Shown: positions 1 to 7,742, counted from the stretch's first letter. The stretch: DNA of 20,139 nucleotides from Piscirickettsiaceae bacterium (GCA_002401365.1 NVSW01000011.1:1497-21635); one strand, 5' to 3'. Notes: a model not told the origin generated them from the letters alone. A program made the numbers and translations.

Positions 1-556
1 TTCTCACCGCTTTCTCAGCCCATTGTTCATTACGCCCTCGCAATTTGGCCAAACCACGAATATAGGCAACAGCGTCATTCAGCACTTTTTTGCCCATCGC
101 ATCATGGGGTTGAGACTGCTTTTTTTCCGCTGAAGGCTTGTCTTTATCAGAGCTAATTGAGGGAATGAGCTGAACTGGAGTAGCAGCTCCAAGATTGGTG
201 GCAGGCGCCATGGCGGCAATATGACTAGCATAAAGGATATAAGTACCCGCGCTAGCTGCGCGAGAACCACTAGGGGTGACGTATGTAATAACAGGAACTG
301 GTGAAGCAATGATTTTTTTGATAATTTCTCGCATCGATAAACCCAAACCACCGGGCGTATCTAGCGTTAACAAAACGAATTCTGCGTTGGCCTGATGGGC
401 CTGCGCTAATGAATGCTGAAAATAATCGGCCGTTGCAGGCCCTATAACGCCATTTATTTCGAGTATAAATGCCTGTTTAGACGGCTCAGCAACTCCCCAA
501 GCAGGTAGACCCGCTATGACTAAACAAATAATACTCAGCTTAAGGTAAAACTTCAT
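1..556 (-). CDS. NfeD-type ClpP-like membrane serine protease, N-terminal part (gene continues beyond the left edge)
   Basis: This open frame of 185 codons starts with ATG at 556 and is still open at base 1, so only the N-terminal protease part is visible. An AAGGTG ribosome site lies 7 bases before the ATG. Residues 1-23 look like a signal peptide. A ClpP/SppA-like domain follows: LTLDTPGG near 63-70, then SRAASAGTY near 98-106 with Ser102 as the likely nucleophile, and KKVLNDAVA near 156-164 with Lys156 or Lys157 as the likely partner of a Ser-Lys dyad. In the NfeD family this domain is followed by membrane spans and an OB-fold domain, and the gene usually sits beside a stomatin/slipin gene; both would lie left of the window. 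Family substrates are hydrophobic C-terminal segments of stomatin-like proteins. A proline-, lysine- and serine-rich linker at 131-150 sits between the two catalytic motifs. The family call is firm, the exact subfamily is not. Confidence 0.9.
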   Translation of the reverse strand, partial: MKFYLKLSIICLVIAGLPAWGVAEPSKQAFILEINGVIGPATADYFQHSLAQAHQANAEFVLLTLDTPGGLGLSMREIIKKIIASPVPVITYVTPSGSRAASAGTYILYASHIAAMAPATNLGAATPVQLIPSISSDKDKPSAEKKQSQPHDAMGKKVLNDAVAYIRGLAKLRGRNEQWAEKAVR

Positions 557-661
557 AGTTAAACACCTTCAGCTTGCTATGCCCTCCAATTTACATATAC
601 ACCAACATAAGTAGTTAGACAATTTATCGGCAGCTTTGTTAGCAACAAAAAAAGATTACCA

Positions 662-692
662 GTCATTGGTTCGAGTCCAGTCGGAGGAGCCA
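662..692 (+). other. 3' fragment of a tRNA-Asn-like gene (possible attachment-site relic)
   Basis: The bases form a complete tRNA 3' end. The T stem ATTGG (665-669) pairs with CCAGT (677-681) around the loop TTCGAGT. Then come the acceptor strand CGGAGGA (682-688), discriminator G and CCA (690-692). From memory this matches the 3' end of gammaproteobacterial tRNA-Asn with about two changes. The expected 5' acceptor strand, D arm and GTT anticodon arm are not present in the preceding 80 bases, so it is not a working tRNA. Such 3' fragments are typical of the distal attachment site left by tRNA-targeting integrases, but simple deletion of the 5' half would look the same. Confidence 0.75.
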
Positions 693-698
693 ACTATC

Positions 699-728
699 AA
701 AGCCTTAGAATAAAATCTAGGCTTTTTT
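699..728 (+). terminator. Rho-independent terminator of the truncated tRNA
   Basis: AAAGCC (699-704) and TAGA (706-709) pair with TCTA (716-719) and GGCTTT (720-725). There is one bulged T at 705 and a loop ATAAAA, and the run of T continues to 728. It begins 7 bases after the CCA of the tRNA fragment, as expected for the original terminator of that tRNA gene. The terminator is therefore intact although the 5' half of the tRNA is missing. Confidence 0.75.
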
Positions 729-823
729 ATGTCTGGAATTTACCGGGCTAACATGGGATCTTATTTAAAGATACTGCGATAACCATTTGCAAACTGACCC
801 TTCAATCAGCGGTTGCTCTAATC

Positions 824-1396
824 TTACGAGCTCCAACCCTCGCTCAATACTTCCGCCTGCTTTAAACAAAGTTCAATGGCCTCATCTGCTTTATCGGGTG
901 GGTATTTCCATTTCCTAAGGGCACGCCTTACTAGGTTGTGTAACTTTGCGCGCGCACTGTCACGCACTTGCCAATCGACGGTAGTACTTTTACGCAGTTG
1001 ATCGGCCACGTATTTAGCTAACCCCTTTAAGTTGTGATCGCCTAGTTCTTTAACTGCTGACTCGTTTTGAATAAGTGCTCGGTAAAATGCAATTTCATCA
1101 ACATTAAGCCCAAGCTTTTCGGCCTGCTCGACATCTTCAGCCATGTCATTAGCCATTTGAATAAGCTCTTCAATCACTTGAGCCGTTTCTATGGCGCGAT
1201 TATGGTATTTACGCAGTGTTTCAATAATACGGTCAGAGTACTTCTTCTAAGAGACAACATCCGTCTTCATTCGTGCTTTTACTTCGTCTCTCAGCAACTT
1301 TTCAAGTAGTTCTACGGCTAAGTTCTTTTGCGGTGAGTTCTTTACGTCTTCCAAAAACTCAGGCGATAACTGCCCAATATGGGCCTCTGGGGGCAT
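824..1396 (-). pseudogene. hsdR: Broken type I restriction enzyme R subunit (C-terminal remnant with in-frame stop)
   Basis: The frame reads from about 1396 down to a TAA at 824-826, about 190 codons, and matches the C-terminal helical domain (DUF3387 type) of HsdR, the ATP-dependent translocase and nuclease subunit of type I restriction systems. Recognisable stretches are NLAVELLEKLL, RKYHNRAIETAQVIEELI, FYRALIQNESAV, VDWQVRDSARAKL and KYPPDKADEA. A TAG at 1249-1247 interrupts the frame just before KKYSD, where relatives have a residue such as Gln, so a CAG-to-TAG change is likely. The nuclease and helicase domains, about 800 residues in a full HsdR, are absent; homology fades near 1396 and the frame meets a stop at 1432-1430. 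No hsdM or hsdS is visible. A GTG within the second half could in principle restart translation and make 117 residues, but that piece alone has no known function. It is a relic of a lost restriction island. Confidence 0.85.
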
Positions 1397-1403
1397 TCCG
1401 TTA

Positions 1404-1437
1404 TAATGTAACACTTGCACAGTGGAACGTTACATTA
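1404..1437. repeat. 9-bp perfect inverted repeat at the edge of the hsdR remnant
   Basis: TAATGTAAC (1404-1412) and GTTACATTA (1429-1437) are exact reverse complements separated by 16 bases. The repeat sits where recognisable hsdR coding sequence stops, so it may mark a deletion or insertion boundary, or may be an operator. It does not fit the integron attC core GTTRRRY. Confidence 0.5.
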
Positions 1438-1995
1438 GATTTTATAATTACAAACGATTACATTCTGCGATTGGGTATACAACGCCTGCACAGAGAACAA
1501 TTGAATTGAGAAAAGTGGCTTAAATTGTTTTCAAGAAAACTTGACCATTACCTTGTTCTAATTGACCTTGTGGTTGCAGTGATAAACTTCCATATCCAAG
1601 GTGACCGCTAGTACTACTAAAGAACAAACGCACTGTTATCCAACACCCCTTTAAAAGACGGCGGAGTCAACATCATTGGGCGATCTAGAGTTTTATATTT
1701 ATTACAAAGGAAATGTAATGGGTACATTGCAACGAGTTGTTAGTGAAAATTAATCCCGTTATTCATCAATTTAAAATTACAGAGCCAACTCAATGGTATC
1801 AAAAAGTGATTTTTTAGTTACCTAAAAACTCTCCTTTAATAAGGCCATCGTAGCAACTCTAAAAAGCCAATGAGAATAACTTAGTTCATATAGCTAAGGT
1901 TATTACATAGCCGTCTCAACAAGCCATTGATTCCAGCGAATCTTTAAATAAATGCTAATATTAGTAACATAGTTTATTAATGTTACACCGACTGT
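1438..1995. other. Gene-free AT-rich stretch
   Basis: No coding frame of recognisable family is visible on either strand. Contents are: a small hairpin TCAAG-AAAA-CTTGA (1531-1544); a good ribosome site AAAGGAA (1706-1712) in front of a frame of only 11 codons (ATG 1718, stop at 1753); a perfect 7-bp AT-rich hairpin TTTTTAG-TTAC-CTAAAAA (1811-1828); and a dyad GTAACAT (1964-1970) / ATGTTAC (1980-1986) directly before the next gene. The stretch looks like decayed sequence following the hsdR remnant, plus the leader of the GAF-GGDEF-EAL gene. Confidence 0.5.
1964..1986 (+). promoter_or_regulatory. Dyad just upstream of the GAF-GGDEF-EAL gene
   Basis: GTAACAT and ATGTTAC are exact reverse complements with a 9-base AT-only-but-one spacer, ending 10 bases before the ATG at 1996. 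The position suits a repressor operator or an mRNA hairpin that would hide the start. There is no Shine-Dalgarno sequence in front of this ATG. The function is inferred from position only. Confidence 0.35.
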
Positions 1996-3894
1996 ATGCC
2001 CCAAAATATTATTGATACCCTAGATGCACCTTTAGCTACCCCTATTAGCAATGAAGAAATGGAAAACCTATTGGCGTTGCAACAAGAGATACTTGGCAAA
2101 GTCGCAGTCAACAGTCCACTTCAAGAAACCCTTGATGACTTGTGCCGCGCTGCTGAATCCATGCTACCGAATTCTGTCGCCTCAATTATGTTGTTTGATA
2201 AGCAGAAAGAGAGCCTCTTCGTTAAAGCTGCCCCAAACATGCCCGCTGATGGCGTTTCCGCTCTTAATGGTTTAATCCCTGGAGAGCAAAGTGGTTCTTG
2301 TGGAACTGCTGTCTTTGAAAACTCACCGCAATTTGTTTGCGATACTCATAAAGATGCCCGCTGGGCAGATTCAAGCTTCCAAGCGTTTGCACTAAAGTTT
2401 GCTATAGATGCGTGCTGGTCCATGCCTATTCGCGGTGAGAGCACTACTGTAATTGGCTCCTTTGCGCTTTCAAGTATGGAAAAAAGGCAACCGCATAAAT
2501 TCCATAAAAAGCTATTAGAAACGTGTGCTGACATTGTTGCCATCATATTAAAAAGAGAAGCCGAAGAAAATAAGCTGAGTTATATGGCCCATTACGATGC
2601 GCTCACGGGCTTGCCTAATCGAACACTTTTTACTGAACGTTTTAACCACGCTATCGCTCATAGCAAGCGTACTAAAAATCAACTCGCAATATGTTTTCTT
2701 GATTTAGATAACTTCAAACCTGTTAATGATAATTTCGGACATCAAGTTGGTGATCAATTACTTATTGAAGTAGCCAAACGAATTCAAGAATGCATTAGAG
2801 ATGAAGATACTGTGTCACGCCAAGGTGGTGATGAGTTTGCTTTATTATTAAACGATATTGAATCACCTTTACACGTTAACCTAACATTAGAACGAATCCA
2901 CCATGCTCTCGCCCTACCCTATTCAATTAACAATCAACGCCATCATATAACAGCGTCTAGCGGTATTACCTTATACCCGTCTGACGACGGTGACATTGAT
3001 ACCTTACTGCGCCATGCTGACCAAGCTATGTATCAAGCTAAACTTGCAGGTAAAAACCAAATCTTATTATTTAACCCCGAACACCAACAACGAACCATAA
3101 AAAAGCAACGTCAAATAGACGACATTTCACAAGCATTAGCAAACGAAGAATTCACTTTATATTACCAACCAAAAGTAAATATGAAAACGGGGAAGGTCTT
3201 CGGCGTTGAAGCCTTAATACGCTGGGTTCATCCAAAAAAAGGATTAATACAGCCACTTGATTTTTTACCCCTTATTGACGGCCATGACTTGGAAATTCAG
3301 CTTGGCACCTGGGTCATAAATGAGGCTATATCTCAACTCGAAAAGTTGACTGAAAAAGGCCTAGACCTTGAAGTAAGTATCAATATATCGTCTGCCCACC
3401 TCCAATCAGTCACTTTTTTCGAGCGCTTAGAAAAAGCACTGGCCAGACATCCTGCTATTAACGCCAACAACATACAACTAGAAATACTGGAAAGCAGTGC
3501 ACTTGGTGATATTCAGGCCATTAGCAGCATTGTTAACCGCTGCCAAGAAGAGCTTAATATCAATTTTGCCTTGGATGATTTCGGCACCGGTTATTCATCA
3601 TTAGCACACCTAAGAAATATTACTGCCAACACCATCAAAATTGATAGGTCTTTTATACAGCATATGTTAGAAAACAGTGAAGATCTTGCATTAGTTAAGG
3701 GCATAATTTCACTCGCTAAAGCATTTAACCGAAACGTTATTGCTGAAGGCGTTGAAACGACCGAGCATGGCATTGTACTGATGCAACTGGGCTGTGATGA
3801 TGCGCAAGGCTATTGCATCGCAAAACCTATCCCGGCAGCTAAAATAGCTACGTGGATAGACAACTATATCCCTAACAAGTCTTGGTTAGCATAA
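1996..3894 (+). CDS. GAF-GGDEF-EAL cyclic-di-GMP synthase/phosphodiesterase
   Basis: The 632-residue protein has no membrane spans or signal peptide, so it is probably cytoplasmic. A GAF-type sensor domain spans about 30-190. The GGDEF diguanylate cyclase domain starts with DALTGLPNR (201-209) and carries an intact GGDEF (277-281). Five residues before it lies RDED (268-271), the RxxD product-inhibition site. The EAL phosphodiesterase domain (about 373-625) has EAL (405-407), DDFGTGYSS (527-535), KID (548-550), EGVET (584-588) and AQGY (603-606). Since no key residue is missing, both activities are plausible, with GAF input setting the balance; either one could still be regulatory only. It is a single gene, preceded by gene-poor sequence and convergent with the DUF4124 gene. 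No ribosome site is seen before ATG 1996, so the exact start is slightly uncertain (an ATG at residue 22 is an alternative). Confidence 0.93.
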   Translation: MPQNIIDTLDAPLATPISNEEMENLLALQQEILGKVAVNSPLQETLDDLCRAAESMLPNSVASIMLFDKQKESLFVKAAPNMPADGVSALNGLIPGEQSGSCGTAVFENSPQFVCDTHKDARWADSSFQAFALKFAIDACWSMPIRGESTTVIGSFALSSMEKRQPHKFHKKLLETCADIVAIILKREAEENKLSYMAHYDALTGLPNRTLFTERFNHAIAHSKRTKNQLAICFLDLDNFKPVNDNFGHQVGDQLLIEVAKRIQECIRDEDTVSRQGGDEFALLLNDIESPLHVNLTLERIHHALALPYSINNQRHHITASSGITLYPSDDGDIDTLLRHADQAMYQAKLAGKNQILLFNPEHQQRTIKKQRQIDDISQALANEEFTLYYQPKVNMKTGKVFGVEALIRWVHPKKGLIQPLDFLPLIDGHDLEIQLGTWVINEAISQLEKLTEKGLDLEVSINISSAHLQSVTFFERLEKALARHPAINANNIQLEILESSALGDIQAISSIVNRCQEELNINFALDDFGTGYSSLAHLRNITANTIKIDRSFIQHMLENSEDLALVKGIISLAKAFNRNVIAEGVETTEHGIVLMQLGCDDAQGYCIAKPIPAAKIATWIDNYIPNKSWLA

Positions 3895-3979
3895 GCCGTA
3901 TTTTTATCACTTAACATTGCGGCTGTAATAACGACGCTATTTTAGGATGAGCCACGTTTATTGCGAATTAACATGCGGG

Positions 3980-4017
3980 TTTTGTTCTGACAACAAAAGG
4001 CTTTTAGCTGTTAAAGC
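3980..4017. terminator. Inverted repeats in the convergent gap, weak terminator candidates
   Basis: Between two convergent genes (stops at 3894 and 4030) lies a perfect 7-bp repeat TTTTGTT-CTGAC-AACAAAA (3980-3998). Next to it, GCTTT (4000-4004) pairs with AAAGC (4013-4017). Read on the minus strand, the second hairpin is followed by CTTTTGTT, a weak T tract suited to ending the glnS/DUF4124 transcript. The stems are AT-rich, so termination strength is doubtful. Confidence 0.35.
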
Positions 4018-4029
4018 TACTCCAATATA

Positions 4030-4539
4030 TTAACACTCTCTCGCCTTCGCCTCATATTTGTATTGGTTTGATTCGTACAAAAACTTGGAACGTTTTGTGA
4101 TCTCTCTATCTCGTGATTTTTCTCGCCAGTACTTAGCCTTGGCTTTATTGTATTTACAGTCTGCCTTGGCTTTTATTTTCGAGTCGGCCAACTGTTGTCG
4201 TTCTTTTTTCAGTTGCAGTTTGGTCAACTCTGCTGTTCGTTTATCTTTCTTTTTTTGTTGAACAGCTAGAGTTTCCTTATCGCTTGCTTGTTGAATTTTA
4301 TGAAGCTGTTTTTCCGCATCACTTTCTTTGTTTTGAAGTCCCTGTCCTTTTCTAATGACAGTTTCATCTTTATTATTGGTTTCAGCAATCAGGCCTTTAC
4401 TAGCATCATCACCCTTACAACGAAAGTTAGAAAATAGGGTGTGGCCTTCCGCATCTTTACACTTGTACACTTTTGCACTAAACACATTATGTGAAAAAAA
4501 CATGATCCAAATTAGAACTATAAATTTGCAAGATTTCAT
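4030..4539 (-). CDS. Secreted DUF4124-domain protein with Lys-rich coiled coil
   Basis: This 169-residue protein begins with a signal peptide (residues 1 to about 21, ending VFSA). A DUF4124-type N-terminal motif follows, running from KVYKC to FSNFRC with Cys27 and Cys41, probably a disulfide pair in the periplasm. Residues about 55-150 are very rich in Lys, Gln, Glu and Ala and should form a long charged helix or coiled coil; the protein ends EAKAREC. DUF4124 proteins are common in gammaproteobacteria and have no settled function. The gene starts 12 bases after the glnS stop, with an AAAGGA ribosome site overlapping that stop codon, so it is probably translated from the glnS mRNA. The family call rests on the N-terminal motif; the role is unknown. 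Confidence 0.8.
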   Translation of the reverse strand: MKSCKFIVLIWIMFFSHNVFSAKVYKCKDAEGHTLFSNFRCKGDDASKGLIAETNNKDETVIRKGQGLQNKESDAEKQLHKIQQASDKETLAVQQKKKDKRTAELTKLQLKKERQQLADSKIKAKADCKYNKAKAKYWREKSRDREITKRSKFLYESNQYKYEAKAREC

Positions 4540-4551
4540 GCCGTTATTCCT

Positions 4552-6231
4552 TTAGCTTTTTTTAGCCCAAGAATCTCGAAGCGTAACAATGCGATTGAAT
4601 ACCAGTTTATTTGGCGTTGAGTCGACGCTGTCTTGGCAAAAATAACCTTGCCTTTCGAATTGATAAGCATTGTTACTCGCGTTTAGCATAGACGCTTCTA
4701 ATTGGCAGATTTTCAACACATTGACTGATTGCTCATTAATAAACTCTTTGTAATCTCGCTCTTTTTCTGCGGCTGGATCGGGTATGGTAAATAGGCGGTC
4801 GTATTGTCTCACTTCAGCCTCGACCGAATGCTTTGACGACACCCAATGAATGGTCCCTTTTACTTTACGCCCATCGTCCGATTTGCCACCGCGCGTTTCT
4901 GGATCATACGTACAATGCACTTCGGTTATATCACCAGCACTGTTTTTAATAACATGAGTACAGGTGACATAGTAGGCAAAACGTAGGCGTACTTCGCGTC
5001 CTTCTGTTAAACGGAAGAATTTTTTCGGTGCATCTTCCATATAGTCGCTACGTTCAATATATAGTTCTTTTGAAAATAGAATATCTCGTGTGCCAAACTC
5101 TGGCTTTTTTGGATGATTAATACCGCTCAATACTTCTTCATTATCGTCTGGGTAGTTATCGATAATTAACTTGATAGGATCAAGCACTGCAAGCGTACGC
5201 GTTGCATTCGCATTTAGGTCTTCACGTAATGAGTTTTCGAGTACGCTCATTTCGATGATATTGTTTTTCTTTGTGACGCCAATACGCGAACAAAAATCAC
5301 GAATGGCATTGGCGGTATAGCCTCGACGACGCATGCCGCTGAGCGTTGGCAATCTTGGGTCATCCCAACCATTTACGTAACCGCCTTCAACGAGCTCATG
5401 CAATTTACGTTTGCTCATGATGGTGTAATCTAGGTTTAGTCTAGAAAACTCAATTTGTTGTGGATGCGCGGGTGTTTGTAACTCTTCTAAGAACCAATCA
5501 TACAGTGGCCGATGGTCTTCAAACTCCAGTGTACATAGTGAATGGGTAATCCCCTCAATGGCATCCGATACGCAATGAGCGAAGTCATACATAGGATAAA
5601 TATGCCACTTATCGCCCGTCATTGGGTGCGACATATTCTTAATTCGATAAATAGCTGGGTCGCGCATATTCATATTAGCTGCTGCCATATCAATTTTGGC
5701 GCGTAACAAATGCTCTCCTTCGACAAATTCACCATTTTTCATCCGTTCCAATAAATCTAAATTCTCTTTTACGGACCGGTTTCTATGGGGGCTATTTTTA
5801 CCTGCTTCCGTTAGGTTGCCTCGGTAAAGACGAATATCTTCCGCTGATAGGCTATCGACGTACGCTTTGTCTTGTTTTACTAATTGCACTGCGTAGGCGT
5901 ACAGTTGGTCAAAGTAATCCGACGTATGGTGAAGGTTATCACCCCAATCAAAGCCTAGCCAGCGTACGTCTTCTTTTATTGCATCGATATATTCAGACTT
6001 CTCTTTACCAGGGTTGGTATCGTCGAAACGTAAGTGACAAACGGCACTAGGGTAGTCTTGTGAAATACCAAAATTTAAACAAATCGATTTGGCATGCCCA
6101 ATATGCAAATAACCATTCGGCTCCGGTGGAAAGCGAGTGACGACCGTTTGATGCTTGCCTGATGCCAAATCCGTATCAATAATATTGCGGATAAAATTGC
6201 TGGGTATTAATTCGGAGGTTTTATCATTCAT
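4552..6231 (-). CDS. glnS: Glutaminyl-tRNA synthetase
   Basis: This cytoplasmic class I aminoacyl-tRNA synthetase of 559 residues attaches glutamine to tRNA-Gln. The ATP-binding signature PPEPNGYLHIGHAKS begins at residue 35, with HIGH at 43-46. The KMSKS-equivalent is IMSKRKL at 271-277. The acceptor-binding region includes MYDFAHCVSD (214-223). Length is close to the usual 550-560, and the two anticodon-binding beta barrels fill the C-terminal half. Its presence means this organism charges tRNA-Gln directly rather than only through the Glu-tRNA amidation route. The ATG at 6231 has only a poor AGAG ribosome site. The yihY-like gene ends 76 bases upstream and the DUF4124 gene follows by 12 bases. 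Confidence 0.97.
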   Translation of the reverse strand: MNDKTSELIPSNFIRNIIDTDLASGKHQTVVTRFPPEPNGYLHIGHAKSICLNFGISQDYPSAVCHLRFDDTNPGKEKSEYIDAIKEDVRWLGFDWGDNLHHTSDYFDQLYAYAVQLVKQDKAYVDSLSAEDIRLYRGNLTEAGKNSPHRNRSVKENLDLLERMKNGEFVEGEHLLRAKIDMAAANMNMRDPAIYRIKNMSHPMTGDKWHIYPMYDFAHCVSDAIEGITHSLCTLEFEDHRPLYDWFLEELQTPAHPQQIEFSRLNLDYTIMSKRKLHELVEGGYVNGWDDPRLPTLSGMRRRGYTANAIRDFCSRIGVTKKNNIIEMSVLENSLREDLNANATRTLAVLDPIKLIIDNYPDDNEEVLSGINHPKKPEFGTRDILFSKELYIERSDYMEDAPKKFFRLTEGREVRLRFAYYVTCTHVIKNSAGDITEVHCTYDPETRGGKSDDGRKVKGTIHWVSSKHSVEAEVRQYDRLFTIPDPAAEKERDYKEFINEQSVNVLKICQLEASMLNASNNAYQFERQGYFCQDSVDSTPNKLVFNRIVTLRDSWAKKS

Positions 6232-6307
6232 TGACTCTAGGCCTATATCGCTTATACATAACTAAGCGCTAAATTTTAAAGCATCTCGTAAGAAACATCT
6301 CTAAATA

Positions 6308-7642
6308 TTATGACTCAATAGTATCAACAACCAAGTCCCTGACTGACTGACCACTTAATGCTGCACTAACAGCATCATCAATACTGTTTGATACCGCTAA
6401 TGTGGCATCTGACAGGTTAATGGCTGACGCTGAAAGAAAATTCTTTTCCTCTGCACTACGTACCGCCTGAATAACATCCGCTAACATCAATACGTCTAAC
6501 GACTTTGCGGGCAAGTATCCTGTCGGCTCATCATTACTTTCAAGCAATAAATGTTGCGATTCAAGCTTTGATATAACATAGCGAACGACTGTATGAGACA
6601 CCGCTGTTTTTTCCGTTACTTCATCCAGGGTGTAGGGTTTTCCGCCTTGATAGTGCCTAGTACCAATGATTTGCATTAACAATAATGCCAAACGCTCTTT
6701 CACACGATTACTGATCTCAAAGCCTTCTCTACTGACCCGCATCGAAGATGGGTTTTGCACGTAAAACGCAAGGTTAGAACCAAACAGCAAAATCAACCAG
6801 CTAATGTATAACCAAATCAACAACATGATAACGACAGCAAAGCTTGAATAAATGGCGGTGTATTTTGTGGAGTTAACGACAAATGTGGCAAATAACACGC
6901 CCGATGTCTGCCACAAAAACCCAGCAACTATGGCACCCGATACCGCCGCTCCAAAACGCACTTTGGTATTTGGCACAAACATGTAAATAAAGGTGAAAAC
7001 AGCCATCACCATCACATAAGGTACTAACTTAGTGGCCAAAATAATCATACTGCCAAACGGTTCAATGGCCATAATATATGACACCACCGATGAATTCATC
7101 ACCGTTGCGGTCATCCCCAAGGCAGACACCATCATCACCGGACCAATCAAAATAACACTCAAATAACTACTAAAACGCTCGCCAATGCTGCGTGTCGTTT
7201 GTACATGCCAAATCATATTAAACGCGTTTTCTATCTTCTGCACTAACGACAGCACGGTATAAATTAACAAGCCAAGACCCACTGAACCCAGCACGCCCAC
7301 TTTTATATTATCGATAAAACCAATGATATTTTCGCCAATCCCTATGCCCTGTTCGCCTAAAGGCGCTAAGAACTGGAACAAGAAAGGCTCAATTTCATTA
7401 TGAGCGCCCATTGCCTTAAGCACTGAAAAGCTTAATGCTAACAATGGCACAATGGATAACAGTGTCGTATATACAAGGCTCATAGCACGCAAACTGAGTT
7501 GCCCCGCTATAAGGTCCATAATAGAAACATAAACAACTCGTAATAACTTAAGTAACGTCAAGCTTGCTGTTGTTATTGCCGATTCATCTGGCCACAAATA
7601 GCCCTCAAACCTAGCCTGTAAGTTTAATTTATTGCCTGACAA
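6308..7642 (-). CDS. yihY: YihY/BrkB-family inner membrane protein with C-terminal winged-helix-like extension
   Basis: The 444-residue protein carries the family's polytopic membrane domain (about 30-295). Family landmarks are RAMSLVYTTLLSIVPLLA (53-70), VPNTKVRF (about 223-230) and SSFAVVIMLLIWLYISWLI near the last span. The family was once labelled ribonuclease BN, which is now regarded as a misassignment; its true function is unsettled. After the membrane region, residues about 310-400 (VKERLALLLMQ, YTLDEVTEKTAVSHTVVRYVISKLE) read like a cytoplasmic winged-helix domain, longer than the short E. coli YihY (about 290 residues) but seen in longer family members. The start is TTG at 7642: GGAGG at 7653-7649 is spaced 6 bases from it, and no ATG fits better. 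The gene is divergent from sufT. Confidence 0.9.
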   Translation of the reverse strand: MSGNKLNLQARFEGYLWPDESAITTASLTLLKLLRVVYVSIMDLIAGQLSLRAMSLVYTTLLSIVPLLALSFSVLKAMGAHNEIEPFLFQFLAPLGEQGIGIGENIIGFIDNIKVGVLGSVGLGLLIYTVLSLVQKIENAFNMIWHVQTTRSIGERFSSYLSVILIGPVMMVSALGMTATVMNSSVVSYIMAIEPFGSMIILATKLVPYVMVMAVFTFIYMFVPNTKVRFGAAVSGAIVAGFLWQTSGVLFATFVVNSTKYTAIYSSFAVVIMLLIWLYISWLILLFGSNLAFYVQNPSSMRVSREGFEISNRVKERLALLLMQIIGTRHYQGGKPYTLDEVTEKTAVSHTVVRYVISKLESQHLLLESNDEPTGYLPAKSLDVLMLADVIQAVRSAEEKNFLSASAINLSDATLAVSNSIDDAVSAALSGQSVRDLVVDTIES

Positions 7643-7648
7643 TGCTAG

Positions 7649-7653
7649 CCTCC
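7649..7653 (-). promoter_or_regulatory. Strong ribosome binding site that selects a TTG start (yihY)
   Basis: GGAGG on the minus strand lies 6 bases before TTG at 7642. This spacing supports TTG initiation, because the next in-frame ATG comes only after 41 codons, well inside the conserved N-terminal region. Confidence 0.7.
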
Positions 7654-7727
7654 AAGTGTTAACATCAAGAATACACTGAGTTTAAGTATTGAAATATCCT
7701 ACAGGTTTCGCTTTTCTTAAACAACAC

Positions 7728-7742
7728 GGGTATTATTTACCC
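7728..7742. promoter_or_regulatory. Perfect palindrome in the yihY-sufT divergent region
   Basis: GGGTA (7728-7732) and TACCC (7738-7742) are exact reverse complements around TTATT. The palindrome ends 26 bases before the sufT ATG and includes TATTAT, a possible -10 box on the plus strand, though no good -35 box stands at the right distance. An operator overlapping a sufT promoter is a reasonable inference. It does not match any operator I can name with confidence. Confidence 0.35.

Noticed and set aside
617..692. Intact tRNA gene
   Set aside because: Only the T arm and 3' acceptor strand fold; there is no 5' acceptor partner, D arm or anticodon stem in the preceding bases.
1404..1437. Inverted repeat as an integron attC site
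   Set aside because: The core does not fit GTTRRRY, spacing is wrong and there is no integrase or cassette nearby.
1718..1753. Small frame of 11 codons behind a good ribosome site
   Set aside because: It is too short to support as a gene, and nothing in the product is recognisable.
6308..7642. Naming the YihY-family protein ribonuclease BN
   Set aside because: The ribonuclease BN activity belongs to another gene product (ElaC/RNase Z family); the old label for YihY is regarded as wrong.
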